From a virus: a DNA stretch of 23,137 nucleotides. The position numbers and the translations under genes were made by a program. The DNA lies in IMG/VR virus record IMGVR_UViG_3300044646_002324, positions 1 through 23,137 of that record; one strand, written 5' to 3'. Shown here one piece after another: positions 21,859-23,137 of the stretch. Numbering within the stretch: the first letter of the stretch is position 1; every line of letters begins with the position of its first letter. The notes beneath the pieces were generated by a model that saw only the letters and a program-made list of their open reading frames with translations, was not told the origin of the DNA and did not search any database.

Positions 21859-23137
21859 TGCCAGGCGCTTTTCTTTACGATAACGCGATCACAGCCGCTT
21901 CCCTTTCCAGCGATCAGGCCAATGTCGCCACGATGCCGCTGCAAAATCTGCAAGACGCGCAACCGCGCCGCCGCGCGCGGCTGAATGCTTCCAGCGCGAC
22001 AATCTATGCCGATTTCAATTCGGAGCGATCTGTGGATTGCGCTGCGCTGATTTCCACCACGCTTGGCGCGGGCGCTACCGTGCGGGCGCGCGTGGGTTCT
22101 CAGGAGGCGCTGGTGGAAGCCGCGCCGGTGGTGGCGCTGGATTTCATGCAGGCGGTCCCTTCCAGCATGGCGGCATGGTCCGCCGCGCGTGGCGGTGGCG
22201 GCGGCGCGGGTGAGGCGACGTATTTCGGCGCCGATGGCCTGCTGAAAATCGCCACAGCTGGCGAGTGGCGTCTTGACCACGCGCCGGGCACGGGCGAACG
22301 GCGCGGCCTGCTGCTGGAACCAGGCCGCGCCAATGCCGCCTTGCAGGCGCAGGACTTCACGCAAGCGGCCTGGGTGAAAACCAATATCACTGCCGCGCGG
22401 GACGTAATTGACCTTCGCGGCCTTGCCAATAGCGCATCGCGGCTGACCGCCACGGCGAATAACGCGACGGTGCTGCAAAGCATCACAGCGGCAAGTGCCG
22501 CGCGCATCACGTCCTTTTATCTGCGCCGCATCACTGGCACCGGCACGGTAGAGATTACCCAGAACGGCGGCACGAATTGGACCGCCGTGACGCTGACTGG
22601 CGACTGGCAGCGCTTTTCCATTCCTTTCGCAACCATCACCAATCCGCAGATTGGTATTCGCATCGGCACAAGCGGCGATGTGGTAGCGGTGGACGCGGCG
22701 CAGTGCGAAATCGGCACTTTCCCAACCAGCCCGATATTGACGGAAGGCACGGCGCTTACCCGGGAGGTGGATGTCGGAACAATTGCCATCAGCGCCACAG
22801 ACCGCGCTACTTTGTTTACTGATTGTTTTCATGAAGCGCATCGCAGCGATGGTGTGGTGAGTTCAGGGTCAAACATCCAGATTGACAATGGCGGAACCAG
22901 CGTTATTCGAAATCGCCTTATCGCGCCGCCGAATACTACGGATGGTTTAATTCTCAATTCAGGTAGCGCGGTTGCAGATTTCACTGGCGGATTGATTTCT
23001 CTGCCTGCCGCTGCATTGCAGGTGGTCGCCTATGCGGCGAACGACATGGCGTATTCCCAAAATGGCGGCGCGGCGGAAACAGATACCTCAGGCGTCTTGC
23101 CCGACCTGACGCGCGTGGCGATTATTCAGGGCGAAGC
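21858..23137 (+). CDS. carbohydrate-binding tail/spike protein (3' end cut by window)
   Basis: At least 426 codons, open to the right edge, with ATG 21858 overlapping the previous stop (TGATG). Three regions can be seen. Residues 1-100 (MPGAFLYDNAITAASLSSDQ) are beta-rich. Residues about 149-300 form a carbohydrate-binding, spike-fibre-like jelly-roll: RGLLLEPGRANAALQAQDF, AAWVKTNIT, SFYLRRITGTG, WQRFSIPF and IGIRIGTSGD, matching the LLLEGxxxNLL...SFY...W..F.... pattern of phage spike CBM domains. From about 300 a LamG/ConA-like beta domain follows (FHEAHRSDGVVSSG, VVAYAANDMAYSQNGGA). It is probably a receptor-binding or glycan-recognition protein at the tail tip. DNA from about 22790 on is more AT-rich than upstream. 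Confidence 0.75.
   Translation, partial: MPGAFLYDNAITAASLSSDQANVATMPLQNLQDAQPRRRARLNASSATIYADFNSERSVDCAALISTTLGAGATVRARVGSQEALVEAAPVVALDFMQAVPSSMAAWSAARGGGGGAGEATYFGADGLLKIATAGEWRLDHAPGTGERRGLLLEPGRANAALQAQDFTQAAWVKTNITAARDVIDLRGLANSASRLTATANNATVLQSITAASAARITSFYLRRITGTGTVEITQNGGTNWTAVTLTGDWQRFSIPFATITNPQIGIRIGTSGDVVAVDAAQCEIGTFPTSPILTEGTALTREVDVGTIAISATDRATLFTDCFHEAHRSDGVVSSGSNIQIDNGGTSVIRNRLIAPPNTTDGLILNSGSAVADFTGGLISLPAAALQVVAYAANDMAYSQNGGAAETDTSGVLPDLTRVAIIQGE

Overview
The window looks like part of a siphovirus-type (long, non-contractile tail) phage or prophage from an alphaproteobacterium. Evidence: nearly gapless plus-strand coding, the canonical order terminase - portal - protease/capsid - head-tail connectors - tail tube - tail chaperones - tape measure - tail tip, and a GcrA-type cell-cycle regulator (an alphaproteobacterial family) at the left edge. 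DNA is GC-rich throughout. Rhodospirillales/Acetobacteraceae is my best guess for the host but cannot be proved from this window. No integrase, repressor, endolysin, tRNA or attachment site is visible, so prophage versus free phage is undecided.

Layout. Positions 1-3086 are an early/replication block: a GcrA-like regulator (5' end cut off), a small unknown protein, a 175-aa protein faintly resembling the tail of a CHC2 primase domain, and a 607-aa ATPase of primase/helicase type. Positions 3087-3374 are non-coding and hold an ordered array of TGTCCCGC/GCGGGACA repeats with an AT-rich stretch, a candidate replication origin or operator cluster. A DUF6456-like regulator (3375-4097) follows. The leader at 4098-4367 contains a sigma70-like promoter, two tandem 24-bp units each matching the sigma54 -24/-12 consensus, a hairpin and GTTCA repeats.

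Positions 4368-12986 form the packaging and head-tail block: small and large terminase, a gpW-like connector with an extra N-terminal domain, a lambda-type portal, a fused prohead protease-major capsid protein with an internal start, a small head protein, an FII-like connector, a tail-terminator-like protein and the tail tube. After a 169-bp gap with repeats and a strong hairpin come two tail-assembly chaperone reading frames joined by an A AAA AAC slippery site (-1 frameshift), a DUF6441-like protein and a 1038-aa tape measure protein. Positions 17871-23137 encode tail-tip and accessory functions: a fibre-like protein, a small fibre-associated protein, a four-helix membrane protein, a 52-aa microgene, a hub-like tail protein and a carbohydrate-binding, lectin-like tail protein cut by the right edge.

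Most late genes abut or overlap their neighbours by 1-26 bases, implying one translationally coupled late operon probably driven from 4068-4200. The most notable points are the 12-site repeat array, the twin sigma54-type promoters, the frameshift site, the capsid-protease fusion and a terminator-like hairpin inside the GcrA reading frame.
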